From NCBI GenBank assembly GCA_934097085.1, contig CAKONK010000016.1:1-22843 (forward strand): 22,843 nt of DNA, given 5' to 3'. The notes under the pieces are model-generated. The model was not told where the DNA came from, ran no database searches, and worked only from the letters and a program-made list of their open reading frames with translations. Made by a program: the position numbers and the translations under genes. Shown piece after piece: positions 7,616 through 14,384 of this stretch. Each line of letters begins with the position of its first letter. The first letter of the stretch is position 1. Source of the DNA: an uncultured Bacilli bacterium. Its GTDB lineage: Bacteria; Bacillota_I; Bacilli_A; RF39; UBA660.

Positions 7616-9208
7616 TTACCCAACGCGATATGCGTTATCCTTAGTACCATCACCTGTACCTACAATTTTTAGGATACTAGAATCTAGATAAAATGTCGGG
7701 CGGACCGCATACTGGCCGTGTTTAACTAGGTCGTCATAGATGGTCACATACCCCGCCGAGCCCAATATAGCAGCATTACCCGACGACGAAGAACAAGGGG
7801 AAAGTAACCATTCGGATTTGTTTGAACCCCAACTTGTTACTTGTGATGTAAATAGCCAATCATTATTTTTACAATCACTATATGATGAACCATCCCAATT
7901 ATATAATTCTTTTAATCTACAACTTGATTTATTTGTTGTTGTACCTCCTACTGTTGCATACCCATAATCGCTTGGATACATTAATCCTACTTGTGCATAT
8001 ATACTTGATGGATTAGTACCATAAACTATCCCATCTGTTCTTTCTATATTGTAAACACCGTCCGCTGTCAAAGTCTTATAATTTGTTGAGTCTGCTCCTC
8101 CTAAATGCCATTTTGCTTTTACTATTGCACTAGATAGTTTACTATTTACTCCACTTGTGGCAAGAAGTGTACTTAAGTAAGTTCCATTAAGTTCTGTTTT
8201 CAATGTTGCTGTAGACCAGTCATTATAATTTTTACCGCTAGTTTGTGTTTGATTCCAAACTTTTCCACCGCCATAATTATTAGTATCAAGTATTTTTAAC
8301 AATTTTTTTGTACCTGCACTAGTTGTTCCATCATTTGATGTGTCTTCATCAAATAATCCTATTATTCTAAATAATAATGAAGATGAAGAACAAGCACCAC
8401 CTGTTTTATTATCTAAACATATATAATTTTTTGGATCTGCTCCTTCATATCTTAAACCATTTTCATTATAAACATCTGGTGTTGAAGTTGACATTAATGT
8501 TTCAAATGATGTTCCACTTACTGTGCTTCCCCCATCATTATTTTGATAATCACACTGTATACTATCTTTATCTACATAAAATGAACCTGCAAAAGTTTTA
8601 CCTGCTAGTTTATTTTGATCAGCATCTAAATTATAAAATGCCATATTAAATTTCCATGTATCTGTGGTACCATTTTTAGTCGCATCTGTAATACTAGCAC
8701 CCTTTACAATTAATCTTTTATAAGGATTTTGTGTCCAACTTGTATCATAATTAAAATTCTTTTCATCTGCATAATTATTTGTGCCTGTACTTCCTACTGC
8801 TTTTAAAGTAAGTTCTTTTAAAGAGGAGTCAGTAACAGGTGTAGGACTTACTCCATAAATACTAGAATTTGTATCATATTCATAATATATATCATAAGTA
8901 CAAGTAACTTTTACATTGGGATTTCCACTTGTTAAAACCACATTTAAATTAGCACTATTTTCTGCAGCTTTAGTACCAGTTTCATAAGCAACCATATCTT
9001 TTTTAGATACACTTAAATTAAGATTTGCATCTTTTGTTACAAATGTTGCTTTAGCAAACTGGTCAATAGTAATATTAATTTTATATTTATCAATATTCTC
9101 TTTATAAGTACCAAAATAAGCAAATGAAGCACCCACTACAATAATAAGAAGCATTACACTTGCTACAATGGATAATAATTTTATATTAGATTTATTTTTT
9201 GCATCCAT
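7616..9208 (-). CDS. Exported surface protein with C-type-lectin-like, possibly diversified C-terminus
   Basis: A 530-residue protein. The N-terminus has a Lys-rich start, a hydrophobic segment (about residues 10-30) and a GASFAYFG motif like the SipW-type signal peptides of TasA/camelysin-like proteins, so it is exported. Residues about 50-220 are Thr/Asn/Ser-rich extracellular sequence. Residues about 240-530 resemble the FGE-sulfatase/C-type-lectin-like family common in gut Firmicutes surface proteins: CLDNK, LFRIIGLFDED, WHLGGA, VGLMYPSDYGYA, ELYNWD, SEWLLSP, then YAVRPTFYL and a GDGTKDNAYRV end. The last 60 or so codons switch abruptly to high GC with few adenines on the coding strand (see the 7690-7815 entry). 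AAGAAGG precedes the ATG. A role in binding a variable ligand at the cell surface is inference from the fold. No reverse transcriptase gene lies in this window. Confidence 0.85.
   Translation of the reverse strand: MDAKNKSNIKLLSIVASVMLLIIVVGASFAYFGTYKENIDKYKINITIDQFAKATFVTKDANLNLSVSKKDMVAYETGTKAAENSANLNVVLTSGNPNVKVTCTYDIYYEYDTNSSIYGVSPTPVTDSSLKELTLKAVGSTGTNNYADEKNFNYDTSWTQNPYKRLIVKGASITDATKNGTTDTWKFNMAFYNLDADQNKLAGKTFAGSFYVDKDSIQCDYQNNDGGSTVSGTSFETLMSTSTPDVYNENGLRYEGADPKNYICLDNKTGGACSSSSLLFRIIGLFDEDTSNDGTTSAGTKKLLKILDTNNYGGGKVWNQTQTSGKNYNDWSTATLKTELNGTYLSTLLATSGVNSKLSSAIVKAKWHLGGADSTNYKTLTADGVYNIERTDGIVYGTNPSSIYAQVGLMYPSDYGYATVGGTTTNKSSCRLKELYNWDGSSYSDCKNNDWLFTSQVTSWGSNKSEWLLSPCSSSSGNAAILGSAGYVTIYDDLVKHGQYAVRPTFYLDSSILKIVGTGDGTKDNAYRVG
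7690..7815 (-). other. Putative variable region (VR) of the 530-residue protein
   Basis: Positions 7691-7800 contain 60 G/C of 110 (55%), against about 25-35% in the rest of the gene. On the coding strand only 19 of 110 bases (17%) are A, in a genome where A is far commoner. The segment encodes residues about 465-507, from SPCSSSSGN to YAVRPT, the ligand-facing end of a C-type-lectin-like fold. Loss of adenines confined to the 3' end of such a gene is what adenine-specific mutagenic retrohoming by a diversity-generating retroelement produces. The template repeat and reverse transcriptase are not in the window, so this is a candidate only. Confidence 0.5.
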
Positions 9209-9266
9209 AAAAAAACCTTCTTTACTCTATAATTAGTATATCAAAATTATAAAGTAAATAAAAGTT

Positions 9267-9791
9267 TTATTTTAATAATTTAACAATTTTTAATAAAGTA
9301 AAATATTTAAGTATTAAAACTATATAACTATTAATAAGAAAAAATACTGACATAATAATAACTTTTTTAATATATAAATACAAATTATTAATATTTCTTT
9401 TATACTTAGAAAATATATTTAAATAAATATGTTTAATTAACTTATATGAATAATAAGAATTTAAATATAATATAAATATATTTAATAATTTATAAAGCAC
9501 TATAAATATTAAAATAAATAATAAACCTTTAAAATGAAAATATTTTGTAAAAATAGTGATAATATACCCCATAGAAACAAACTCACAAAATAAAAGTCCT
9601 TGTGATAAATTAATACTTAAAAGTGGTAATATAATAAGAAAAATACTAATAATAAATATAAATAAAAAATCTTTAAAAGAAAGTATTTTAGTAAATAAAT
9701 CAAAATTAGTTAAATTAACTGGATAAAGTAATGCTAATATGAAACCTATAAAAAGTGCTATAACTATACTATAATTAATATATTTTTTCAT
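9267..9791 (-). CDS. Multi-pass membrane protein, SpoIIM-like
   Basis: A 174-residue, very hydrophobic protein with about five predicted membrane segments (roughly residues 5-25, 40-60, 68-84, 88-112 and 143-165). The middle pattern (a Gly/Ser-containing helix pair joined by FHFKGLL) and the C-terminal hydrophobic end LLKIVKLL line up with the stage II sporulation protein M pattern, MGWKGFLL and KAVKLL in B. subtilis. SpoIIM belongs to the SpoIID-SpoIIM-SpoIIP machine that thins septal peptidoglycan in engulfment. The match is weak and by eye. There is no clear ribosome binding site before the ATG, and a TATAAT (9797-9802) ends 6 nt from it, so a leaderless transcript is conceivable. It follows the terminator of the upstream gene. 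Confidence 0.5.
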   Translation of the reverse strand: MKKYINYSIVIALFIGFILALLYPVNLTNFDLFTKILSFKDFLFIFIISIFLIILPLLSINLSQGLLFCEFVSMGYIITIFTKYFHFKGLLFILIFIVLYKLLNIFILYLNSYYSYKLIKHIYLNIFSKYKRNINNLYLYIKKVIIMSVFFLINSYIVLILKYFTLLKIVKLLK

Positions 9792-9802
9792 ACTTAATTA
9801 TA

Positions 9803-9839
9803 TAAAAAAGAAGAAAAAATTATTACTTTTTCTTCTTCA
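9803..9839 (-). terminator. Terminator overlapping the end of the 334-residue gene
   Basis: Minus-strand GAAGAAGAAAAA pairs with TTTTTTCTTC across the stop codon at 9823 and continues into a T run. The last codons (KKKK and TAA) are part of the hairpin. Confidence 0.7.
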
Positions 9840-10827
9840 TATTTTTAATTTTATCTCTATTTTCTTTAGTATAACCCACTAAAATATTTTCATTTTTATT
9901 AGAAATAGTTTCAAATATTTCATTAAAACTTTCTTTTTTAGCTTTAGTATTTAAACTAGTTTGAACTATTGTATGAAGTTTAAACTTTTTATCCATTACA
10001 AGTATTGCTGTATATGCTCTAAAACCATTTACTCTTTGAATATGTTCATAAATCCATAAAACATCTTCATATTTAACAGCATAGAAATTATTTATATAAC
10101 TTACAATATAATTATCAGTTAAAAATAATTTTAAATCTTTGTAATTAAATGAATCTTTACTATTTAACTGGCTATTAATCATATTAAGTTCATTTCTTGA
10201 AGTACTTTTAAAATATTTTTTATATTTTTTTGCTTTAATAAAATATGCTATTAACATTACCATTCCTGTTATAAATGTTATAAAACCAAGCATATCACAA
10301 ATACCAGTTTCATTTGATAAATTATCTGTCATATTCATATATACTGATCCAAAATAATTTGAAAAATCAGCCACAGTTAAAGCTTCATCACCCTTAAGTT
10401 CATACATTTCATTATATGTATCAATAGCAATCTGTTTTACATCTTTAGTAGTCGTATAAGTATAACCATATATTCTAATATTATCTTTTTCATTATTTTC
10501 AAAGTTTTCTTTATATGTTGCTTCATCCATATAAGCAATATACACATAAGTTCCATCAGTTACAAAATAGTAATACTCTTTTTTATCATCGAAACCAGCA
10601 AATAATAAAGCTGTATTTTTAACATCTAAATATGTATAAATATTTTCTTTATCTTCCTTTTTACTTTCAATAACATCATTTAAGTTTTGAGCATCTTTTT
10701 TAAGTTTTTTATCAAAATATTCTCCGAAAAAGAAAAGCCCTATTCCTAAAATTATCACTAAAATTGAAATCCATATTTTACTATTTGTCTTTTTTATATC
10801 TTTATTAATTACTTCATTAGTTATCAT
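9823..10827 (-). CDS. Membrane protein of unknown function, two transmembrane segments
   Basis: A 334-residue protein I do not recognise as a characterised family. A short cytoplasmic N-terminus is followed by a membrane segment at about residues 18-36 (ISILVIILGIGLFFFGEY). A Tyr/Asp-rich domain of about 150 residues probably lies outside (YYYFVTDGTYVYIAYMDEA, IRIYGYTYTTT). A second membrane segment (about 180-200) and a basic cytoplasmic domain of about 130 residues follow (FLTDNYIVSYINNFYAVKYEDVLWIYEHIQRVNG), ending in a Lys-rich tail. The last domain has the look of a small beta-rich PH-like fold, similar to what is seen in DUF6709-type proteins, but this is a guess. The start has GAGGT 8 nt upstream. 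It lies 36 nt after yneF and is probably transcribed with it, ending at a terminator that overlaps its stop. Confidence 0.8.
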   Translation of the reverse strand: MITNEVINKDIKKTNSKIWISILVIILGIGLFFFGEYFDKKLKKDAQNLNDVIESKKEDKENIYTYLDVKNTALLFAGFDDKKEYYYFVTDGTYVYIAYMDEATYKENFENNEKDNIRIYGYTYTTTKDVKQIAIDTYNEMYELKGDEALTVADFSNYFGSVYMNMTDNLSNETGICDMLGFITFITGMVMLIAYFIKAKKYKKYFKSTSRNELNMINSQLNSKDSFNYKDLKLFLTDNYIVSYINNFYAVKYEDVLWIYEHIQRVNGFRAYTAILVMDKKFKLHTIVQTSLNTKAKKESFNEIFETISNKNENILVGYTKENRDKIKNMKKKK

Positions 10828-10863
10828 TTTTTACCTCACATTCTCTTAAAAAATAGATATATA

Positions 10864-11073
10864 TTATTTATATCTATTCATTTGAGCCATAACTTGCTTT
10901 ACTTGTTTTTGACTTGGTTTTCTACCCATTCCACTCATCATAGCTTCAATCATTTTTTCATTTATAGGGGGATTTTTTTCAAGCATTTTCTTTGTTACAA
11001 GTCTTGCAATTAAAAATCCTGCAATTATACCTACTACTAAACCTATTAAACCCCAAGCAATTTGTGCTCCCAT
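10864..11073 (-). CDS. yneF: YneF family (UPF0154) small membrane protein
   Basis: A 69-residue protein with one N-terminal membrane segment (about residues 6-26, WGLIGLVVGIIAGFLIARL) and a conserved cytoplasmic part (KNPPINEKMIEAMMSGMGRKPSQKQVKQVM). This matches the UPF0154/YneF family over its whole length; its molecular role is unknown. In B. subtilis yneF follows tkt and sirA (yneE). Here the same order holds, but the tandem toxin-antitoxin region lies between sirA and yneF. GGGAGAG precedes the ATG and a sigma-A promoter lies just upstream. Confidence 0.92.
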   Translation of the reverse strand: MGAQIAWGLIGLVVGIIAGFLIARLVTKKMLEKNPPINEKMIEAMMSGMGRKPSQKQVKQVMAQMNRYK

Positions 11074-11095
11074 TATTTATCACTCTCCCATAAAA

Positions 11096-11124
11096 ATTAT
11101 ACTAAATTAACGCTTAAAAGTCTA
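11096..11124 (-). promoter_or_regulatory. Promoter of yneF
   Basis: -35 TAGACT (11119-11124), 17-bp spacer, -10 TATAAT (11096-11101), about 23 nt before the yneF start. Confidence 0.7.
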
Positions 11125-11203
11125 CATAGAAAAATTACTTTTTTTCATAATAAAATATTTGATATTTTTACAAACAATTGTTACTCTCATCAATTCTAAC
11201 CAA

Positions 11204-11212
11204 TGGTATGAT
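11204..11212 (+). promoter_or_regulatory. Extended -10 for toxin transcript 1
   Basis: TGGTATGAT on the plus strand is an extended -10 (TGnTATnAT). A TTGTTA at 11178-11183 is too far (23 bp) for a normal -35. The copy-2 promoter at the matching place (around 11595) is weaker, reading TAGTATGAC. The leader contains GAAGCG...GCGCTACC before the ribosome binding site GAGGTGG. Confidence 0.4.
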
Positions 11213-11283
11213 TATTATAGGAAGCGAAAGTAAAGCGGGCGCTACCACTAAACTATTCTTAAATTGAAAGTGAGGTGGTTATA

Positions 11284-11388
11284 ATGAAAAAAGACATCAG
11301 AGAAGTTTTCAACTATATAATAATTATTATCATGAGTATTATACTATTAATTAATGCAGCTGTTGTGATGGTACTCATCCTAAAATAA
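11284..11388 (+). CDS. Putative type I toxin peptide, copy 1 (34 residues)
   Basis: A 34-residue peptide beginning MKKDIREVFNY, followed by one continuous hydrophobic helix (about residues 12-33) ending in Lys. The charged N-terminus and single membrane helix are typical of type I toxins of the Fst/Ldr and holin-like groups, which insert in the inner membrane. AGGTGG lies 5 nt before the ATG. A convergent transcript of about 122 nt covers the stop codon and the 3' untranslated region (see the ncRNA at 11386-11507). A second, diverged copy lies 389 bp on. It would be missed by usual gene callers because of its size. The toxin role is inferred from structure and context; the sequence is not close to a known toxin that I can recall. 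Confidence 0.7.
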   Translation: MKKDIREVFNYIIIIIMSIILLINAAVVMVLILK

Positions 11389-11507
11389 AAAAAGCGCCTT
11401 AATCTATGTTTGCACATAGACTAAAGCGTTTACCCATTTAACGGTAGCGCTCGCAATGCAATTTACGAGTAGCTTCCTTTTTTATTTTATGTAAGTTTTT
11501 TTCTTAC
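11386..11507 (-). ncRNA. Putative antisense antitoxin RNA, copy 1
   Basis: A textbook promoter on the minus strand, -35 TTGAAA (11537-11542), 17-bp spacer and -10 TATATT (11514-11519), gives a start near 11507. The RNA begins with a small hairpin (GTAAG/CTTAC) and contains GGAAGC...CGAGCGCTACC, a long stem-loop. It ends at a hairpin at about 11394-11429 (CGCTTTAGTCTATGT with ACATAGATTAAGGCG) plus TTTTTTT that overlaps the toxin stop codon. It has no open reading frame with a ribosome binding site. Complete overlap with the toxin 3' end is expected to drive RNA-RNA pairing. Confidence 0.65.
11443..11483 (+). terminator. Terminator of toxin transcript 1
   Basis: Plus-strand hairpin GGTAGC-CTCG (from 11443) pairing with CGAG-TAGCTTCC (11466-11477) with one mismatch, followed by TTTTTT. 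The same sequence forms the 5' stem-loop of the antisense RNA. Confidence 0.6.
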
Positions 11508-11513
11508 ATACTT

Positions 11514-11542
11514 AATATAGCATATTTTTATTATATTTTCAA
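11514..11542 (-). promoter_or_regulatory. Promoter of antisense RNA copy 1
   Basis: -35 TTGAAA, 17-bp spacer, -10 TATATT on the minus strand; the same element recurs at 11868-11896 for copy 2 (TAGAAA, identical spacer, TATATT). Confidence 0.8.
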
Positions 11543-11672
11543 CGGGCTGAATATATTTTTTATAAAAAAATCATACCATCAGTTATATTTGATAGTATGA
11601 CTATTTTAGAAAGCTAAAGTAAATCAAGTAACGCCACAACACTATTATTTCATTAAAAAATGAGGTGGTCTA

Positions 11673-11750
11673 ATGACAACAAGACTTAAAAATGATATCT
11701 TGATAATTATAATTCTCATCTTGGTATATATCATAACTAAATTAATTTAA
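11673..11750 (+). CDS. Putative type I toxin peptide, copy 2 (25 residues)
   Basis: A 25-residue peptide beginning MTTRLKNDI and continuing as an Ile/Leu-rich membrane helix to the end. GAGGTGG lies 5 nt before the ATG, as in copy 1. The peptide shares only the general pattern with copy 1, while the flanking non-coding parts are nearly identical. This argues that the regulatory RNA region is what selection preserves. An overlapping ATG at 11660 would read only 9 codons and holds the ribosome binding site, so it is not taken as the start. The toxin role is inferred. Confidence 0.65.
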   Translation: MTTRLKNDILIIIILILVYIITKLI

Positions 11751-11861
11751 AAAAACGCCTTAATCTATGTTTGCACATAGACTAAAGCGTACACCAATTT
11801 AACGGTAGCGTTCGCAATGCAATTTACGAGTAGCTTCCTTTTTTGTAAGGAGGTTCCTTAC
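11746..11861 (-). ncRNA. Putative antisense antitoxin RNA, copy 2
   Basis: Starts near 11861 from -10 TATATT (11868-11873) and -35 TAGAAA (11891-11896). It opens with hairpin GTAAGGAACCTCCTTAC, whose loop shows CCTCC, able to pair with the toxin ribosome binding site GAGGTGG. The GGAAGC...GCGAACGCTACC stem-loop follows, then the same CGCTTTAGTCTATGT terminator as copy 1 (11756-11790), with T run into the toxin stop codon. The 361-bp offset to copy 1 is constant over the conserved part. Confidence 0.65.
11804..11844 (+). terminator. Terminator of toxin transcript 2
   Basis: Plus-strand hairpin GGTAGC-GTTCG / CGAG-TAGCTTCC (11804-11838) followed by TTTTTT, a near copy of the one at 11443. Confidence 0.55.
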
Positions 11862-11867
11862 ATACTT

Positions 11868-11896
11868 AATATAGCATATTTTTATTATATTTTCTA
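11868..11896 (-). promoter_or_regulatory. Promoter of antisense RNA copy 2
   Basis: -35 TAGAAA (11891-11896), 17-bp spacer identical to copy 1, -10 TATATT (11868-11873). Confidence 0.75.
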
Positions 11897-11901
11897 GTTA
11901 G

Positions 11902-12315
11902 TTAAATACATATTTCATCAAGCCAAAAATAATCTTTATTATCAAAATCACAAACAAAGAAATTATAATTAGTAAGGGATTTTAATAAATAAGGTTTACT
12001 TGTATTACCCTCGCATAAAAGATAAGAATTTTTAACAGTTAATTTTTCTTCTTCACTTTTATATTTATTATAATAGTTATGAACATTATTTACTAAATAA
12101 TAAAAGTGATTATCTTTATTATCTGCATAGATCTTATTATTTATCATAGTTTGATTAATCCTTAAGGTCATTTGTTCATATAAATTTTGAGCCATTCCTA
12201 CATCTTCCCTATTTGATTTATAAATAGCCTCGAAACTTTTGTATAACATATAAGGACTATCTTTTGCTAAAATACACATATTTTTGTTAATATTAAATAT
12301 ATAAAATTTTCTCAT
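11902..12315 (-). CDS. sirA: SirA-like sporulation inhibitor of replication
   Basis: A 137-residue soluble protein that fits SirA (YneE) by pattern and place. The N-terminus MRKFYIFNINKN resembles the family start, and the C-terminal FFVCDFDNKDYFWLDEI lines up with FLAMDFNSKRYGWLN of B. subtilis SirA. It sits directly downstream of a tkt homologue, exactly as sirA follows tkt in B. subtilis, with yneF beyond. In B. subtilis SirA binds the N-terminal domain of DnaA and stops new rounds of replication when cells commit to sporulation. The start at 12315 is preferred over ATG 15 nt upstream because AAAGGA lies 7 nt before it and is itself coded by the longer form. The central region is poorly conserved, so function is inferred mainly from synteny and both ends. 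Confidence 0.75.
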   Translation of the reverse strand: MRKFYIFNINKNMCILAKDSPYMLYKSFEAIYKSNREDVGMAQNLYEQMTLRINQTMINNKIYADNKDNHFYYLVNNVHNYYNKYKSEEEKLTVKNSYLLCEGNTSKPYLLKSLTNYNFFVCDFDNKDYFWLDEICI

Positions 12316-12372
12316 ACTTTTTCCTTTCATTTTAATATTAACAAATTCATTTCAAAAAAAATGTCGAAAAAA

Positions 12373-14349
12373 CTACTTTTCGAGCATATTTTTAATTTTT
12401 ATTATAATCGAATTTATATCAAATCCCAAAAATTTTAAAACATCTTTCTTTTTACCAGAAACTGCATAATCATCAATACCAATTGCACATTTAGGATTAC
12501 TTGCAAATCTATTCCACATATTTGTTTTTCCTGATTCTAAAGTAAAGGTTAATACTTCCTTTGGTAAAAGTTTTTCTTCATAAATAGGATTTTGCATCAT
12601 AAATAGTTCTGCACTTGGCATAGATACAACTCTTATATCAATTCCTTCGAGGGCAAGCTGTGAGGCAATTTCTAAAGCAATAGTTACTTCATAACCTGTA
12701 GCAATAATAACTGCATCTAAATGATATTTTTCTTTTCTAACTATATAAGCACCATATTTAACATATTTTCCATTTGTATGTTTTAAAATATTTATTTTTT
12801 CATTACTTAAAATAAGAGCAACAGTTCTTTTATTTTTTATAATGTATTCCCATGAACCAATTATTTCATTTATATCCGCAGGTCTTAAAACCAATAAATC
12901 AGGTATAAGTCTTAAATGAGATATTTCTTCGACTGGTGAATAAGCCATACCATCACTATTTACACTATCATTTCCAAATATATATGTAACAGGAAGTTTT
13001 TGCATACTTGCACTTCTTATAAAAGAAAGCATTTTACTTGCATATACTAAATTACAAGAACAAAAACATCTTAAATTAGACATAGAAAGACCATTAACAA
13101 TACCTGCCATAGCACTTTCTTTTTTACCAAATTCAATATTTCTTCCTAAAGGATCTTCATTTGTCATTAAACTATCTTTTGTTAAAATAGCTTTAACATC
13201 TTTAAAAGCATCAGCACTACCACCCATAAAAAACTTAGTTTTCGGAGCAATAAAATTCATTACTTTTTGATTCGAAGAAAGTTCATCTTCACAGTATTTT
13301 TCATTTATTTGATAATTAGTACTATCAAATTCAACATTAAACTCACCTTTTTCAAGTAAATTTATAATATTTATTATGTTACTATCTTTTGTAGCAAGAG
13401 CTTCATCATATATTTTTTTCCACTTATTAAATTGTTTTTCCATACGAGCATTTATAATATTATTAAACTCTCTTTTAACATCTTCATTAACATAAAAACT
13501 TTCTGTAGGATATTTACTTTCTATTTTTAAATTAATAAGTTCTTCATTAGATATTAATGAACCATACACTCTTGGACTATTACTATTTTCAAGACCATAA
13601 CCAAATTCATTATTAACTATTACAAATGATGGCATATCGCTTTTCTTAGCATCCTTTAAAGCATCCTCAATCTGTTTAGGATTATTACCATTTTTAACAT
13701 TTATTACATTAAAATCAAGTGCATCAAGTCTAGTTTCTAAATCTTCCGTATAGGTTTTAGAAATATTTCCATCTGAGGAAATACCACTGTTATCATAAAT
13801 AAAAATTAATTTACTAAGTTTTTGATTACTTGCAAAAGCCATTGCTTCATAGCTCGCACCTTCCTGAATATCTTCATTTGTCAAAAGAACATAGGTATAA
13901 TAATTAATCAAATCTAAATCTTTATTAATATTTAAAAACATATTTTCAAAATATCTTTCAGATAAAGAAACACCGACTGCTAAAGAAGTATTATCTCCAG
14001 CAAGAGAAGATGATGCATCAATACCCATTTCTTTATTATATAAAAGGGCACCTGGTGCATAAGAATCAACATCTCTATATCTTTTTAAATCCTCAATTTG
14101 ATAATCATATCCTGCATAAAATAAAGTTGCATAAAGTGCTGCACTATAATTTTTCGAAGGCACAATTAATCTATCTCTATTAATAAAGCTAGGATTACTT
14201 GGTATAACATTTAAAACATCACTATATAAAGCATAAAATATTGGCACTCCAGTTAAAGTATGACCAGGATTACCCTCACCTGCTTTATCCATCATATCAA
14301 ATGCTAAAAATTTTATACTATTAATTATTTCATTACTTTTTACTGCCAT
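12373..14349 (-). CDS. Transketolase homologue, probably catalytically inactive
   Basis: A 658-residue protein with the full three-domain transketolase layout (RDR at 58-60, GYD at 80-82, GGSAD, PVEE, LRPADINE, VSMPS). Alignment by eye to E. coli TktA shows loss of the residues that make the enzyme. His26 is N27 (GNPG). His66 is N67 in SKNYS. His100 is A101. GPLGQG is SSLAGD. The Mg-thiamine diphosphate motif GDG is TNE (157-159), with Asn185 replaced by S188. His261 is Y (VYG). His461 is N (NDS), His473 is Y (MAYSP) and Arg520 is N (LSNE). Glu411 seems kept. The frame is intact and well translated (AGGAAGG ribosome binding site), so it is a kept pseudoenzyme, not a pseudogene. An active transketolase may be encoded elsewhere. 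It lies in the tkt position next to sirA. Confidence 0.88.
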   Translation of the reverse strand: MAVKSNEIINSIKFLAFDMMDKAGEGNPGHTLTGVPIFYALYSDVLNVIPSNPSFINRDRLIVPSKNYSAALYATLFYAGYDYQIEDLKRYRDVDSYAPGALLYNKEMGIDASSSLAGDNTSLAVGVSLSERYFENMFLNINKDLDLINYYTYVLLTNEDIQEGASYEAMAFASNQKLSKLIFIYDNSGISSDGNISKTYTEDLETRLDALDFNVINVKNGNNPKQIEDALKDAKKSDMPSFVIVNNEFGYGLENSNSPRVYGSLISNEELINLKIESKYPTESFYVNEDVKREFNNIINARMEKQFNKWKKIYDEALATKDSNIINIINLLEKGEFNVEFDSTNYQINEKYCEDELSSNQKVMNFIAPKTKFFMGGSADAFKDVKAILTKDSLMTNEDPLGRNIEFGKKESAMAGIVNGLSMSNLRCFCSCNLVYASKMLSFIRSASMQKLPVTYIFGNDSVNSDGMAYSPVEEISHLRLIPDLLVLRPADINEIIGSWEYIIKNKRTVALILSNEKINILKHTNGKYVKYGAYIVRKEKYHLDAVIIATGYEVTIALEIASQLALEGIDIRVVSMPSAELFMMQNPIYEEKLLPKEVLTFTLESGKTNMWNRFASNPKCAIGIDDYAVSGKKKDVLKFLGFDINSIIIKIKNMLEK

Positions 14350-14364
14350 ATAACTTTCCTTCCT

Positions 14365-14370
14365 ATTATA
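14365..14370 (-). promoter_or_regulatory. -10 box before the transketolase homologue
   Basis: TATAAT on the minus strand, about 15 nt before the start codon and just after the uvrC stop. No strong -35 is seen; read-through from uvrC is also possible. Confidence 0.4.
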
Positions 14371-14384
14371 TAGTTTATCATAAT

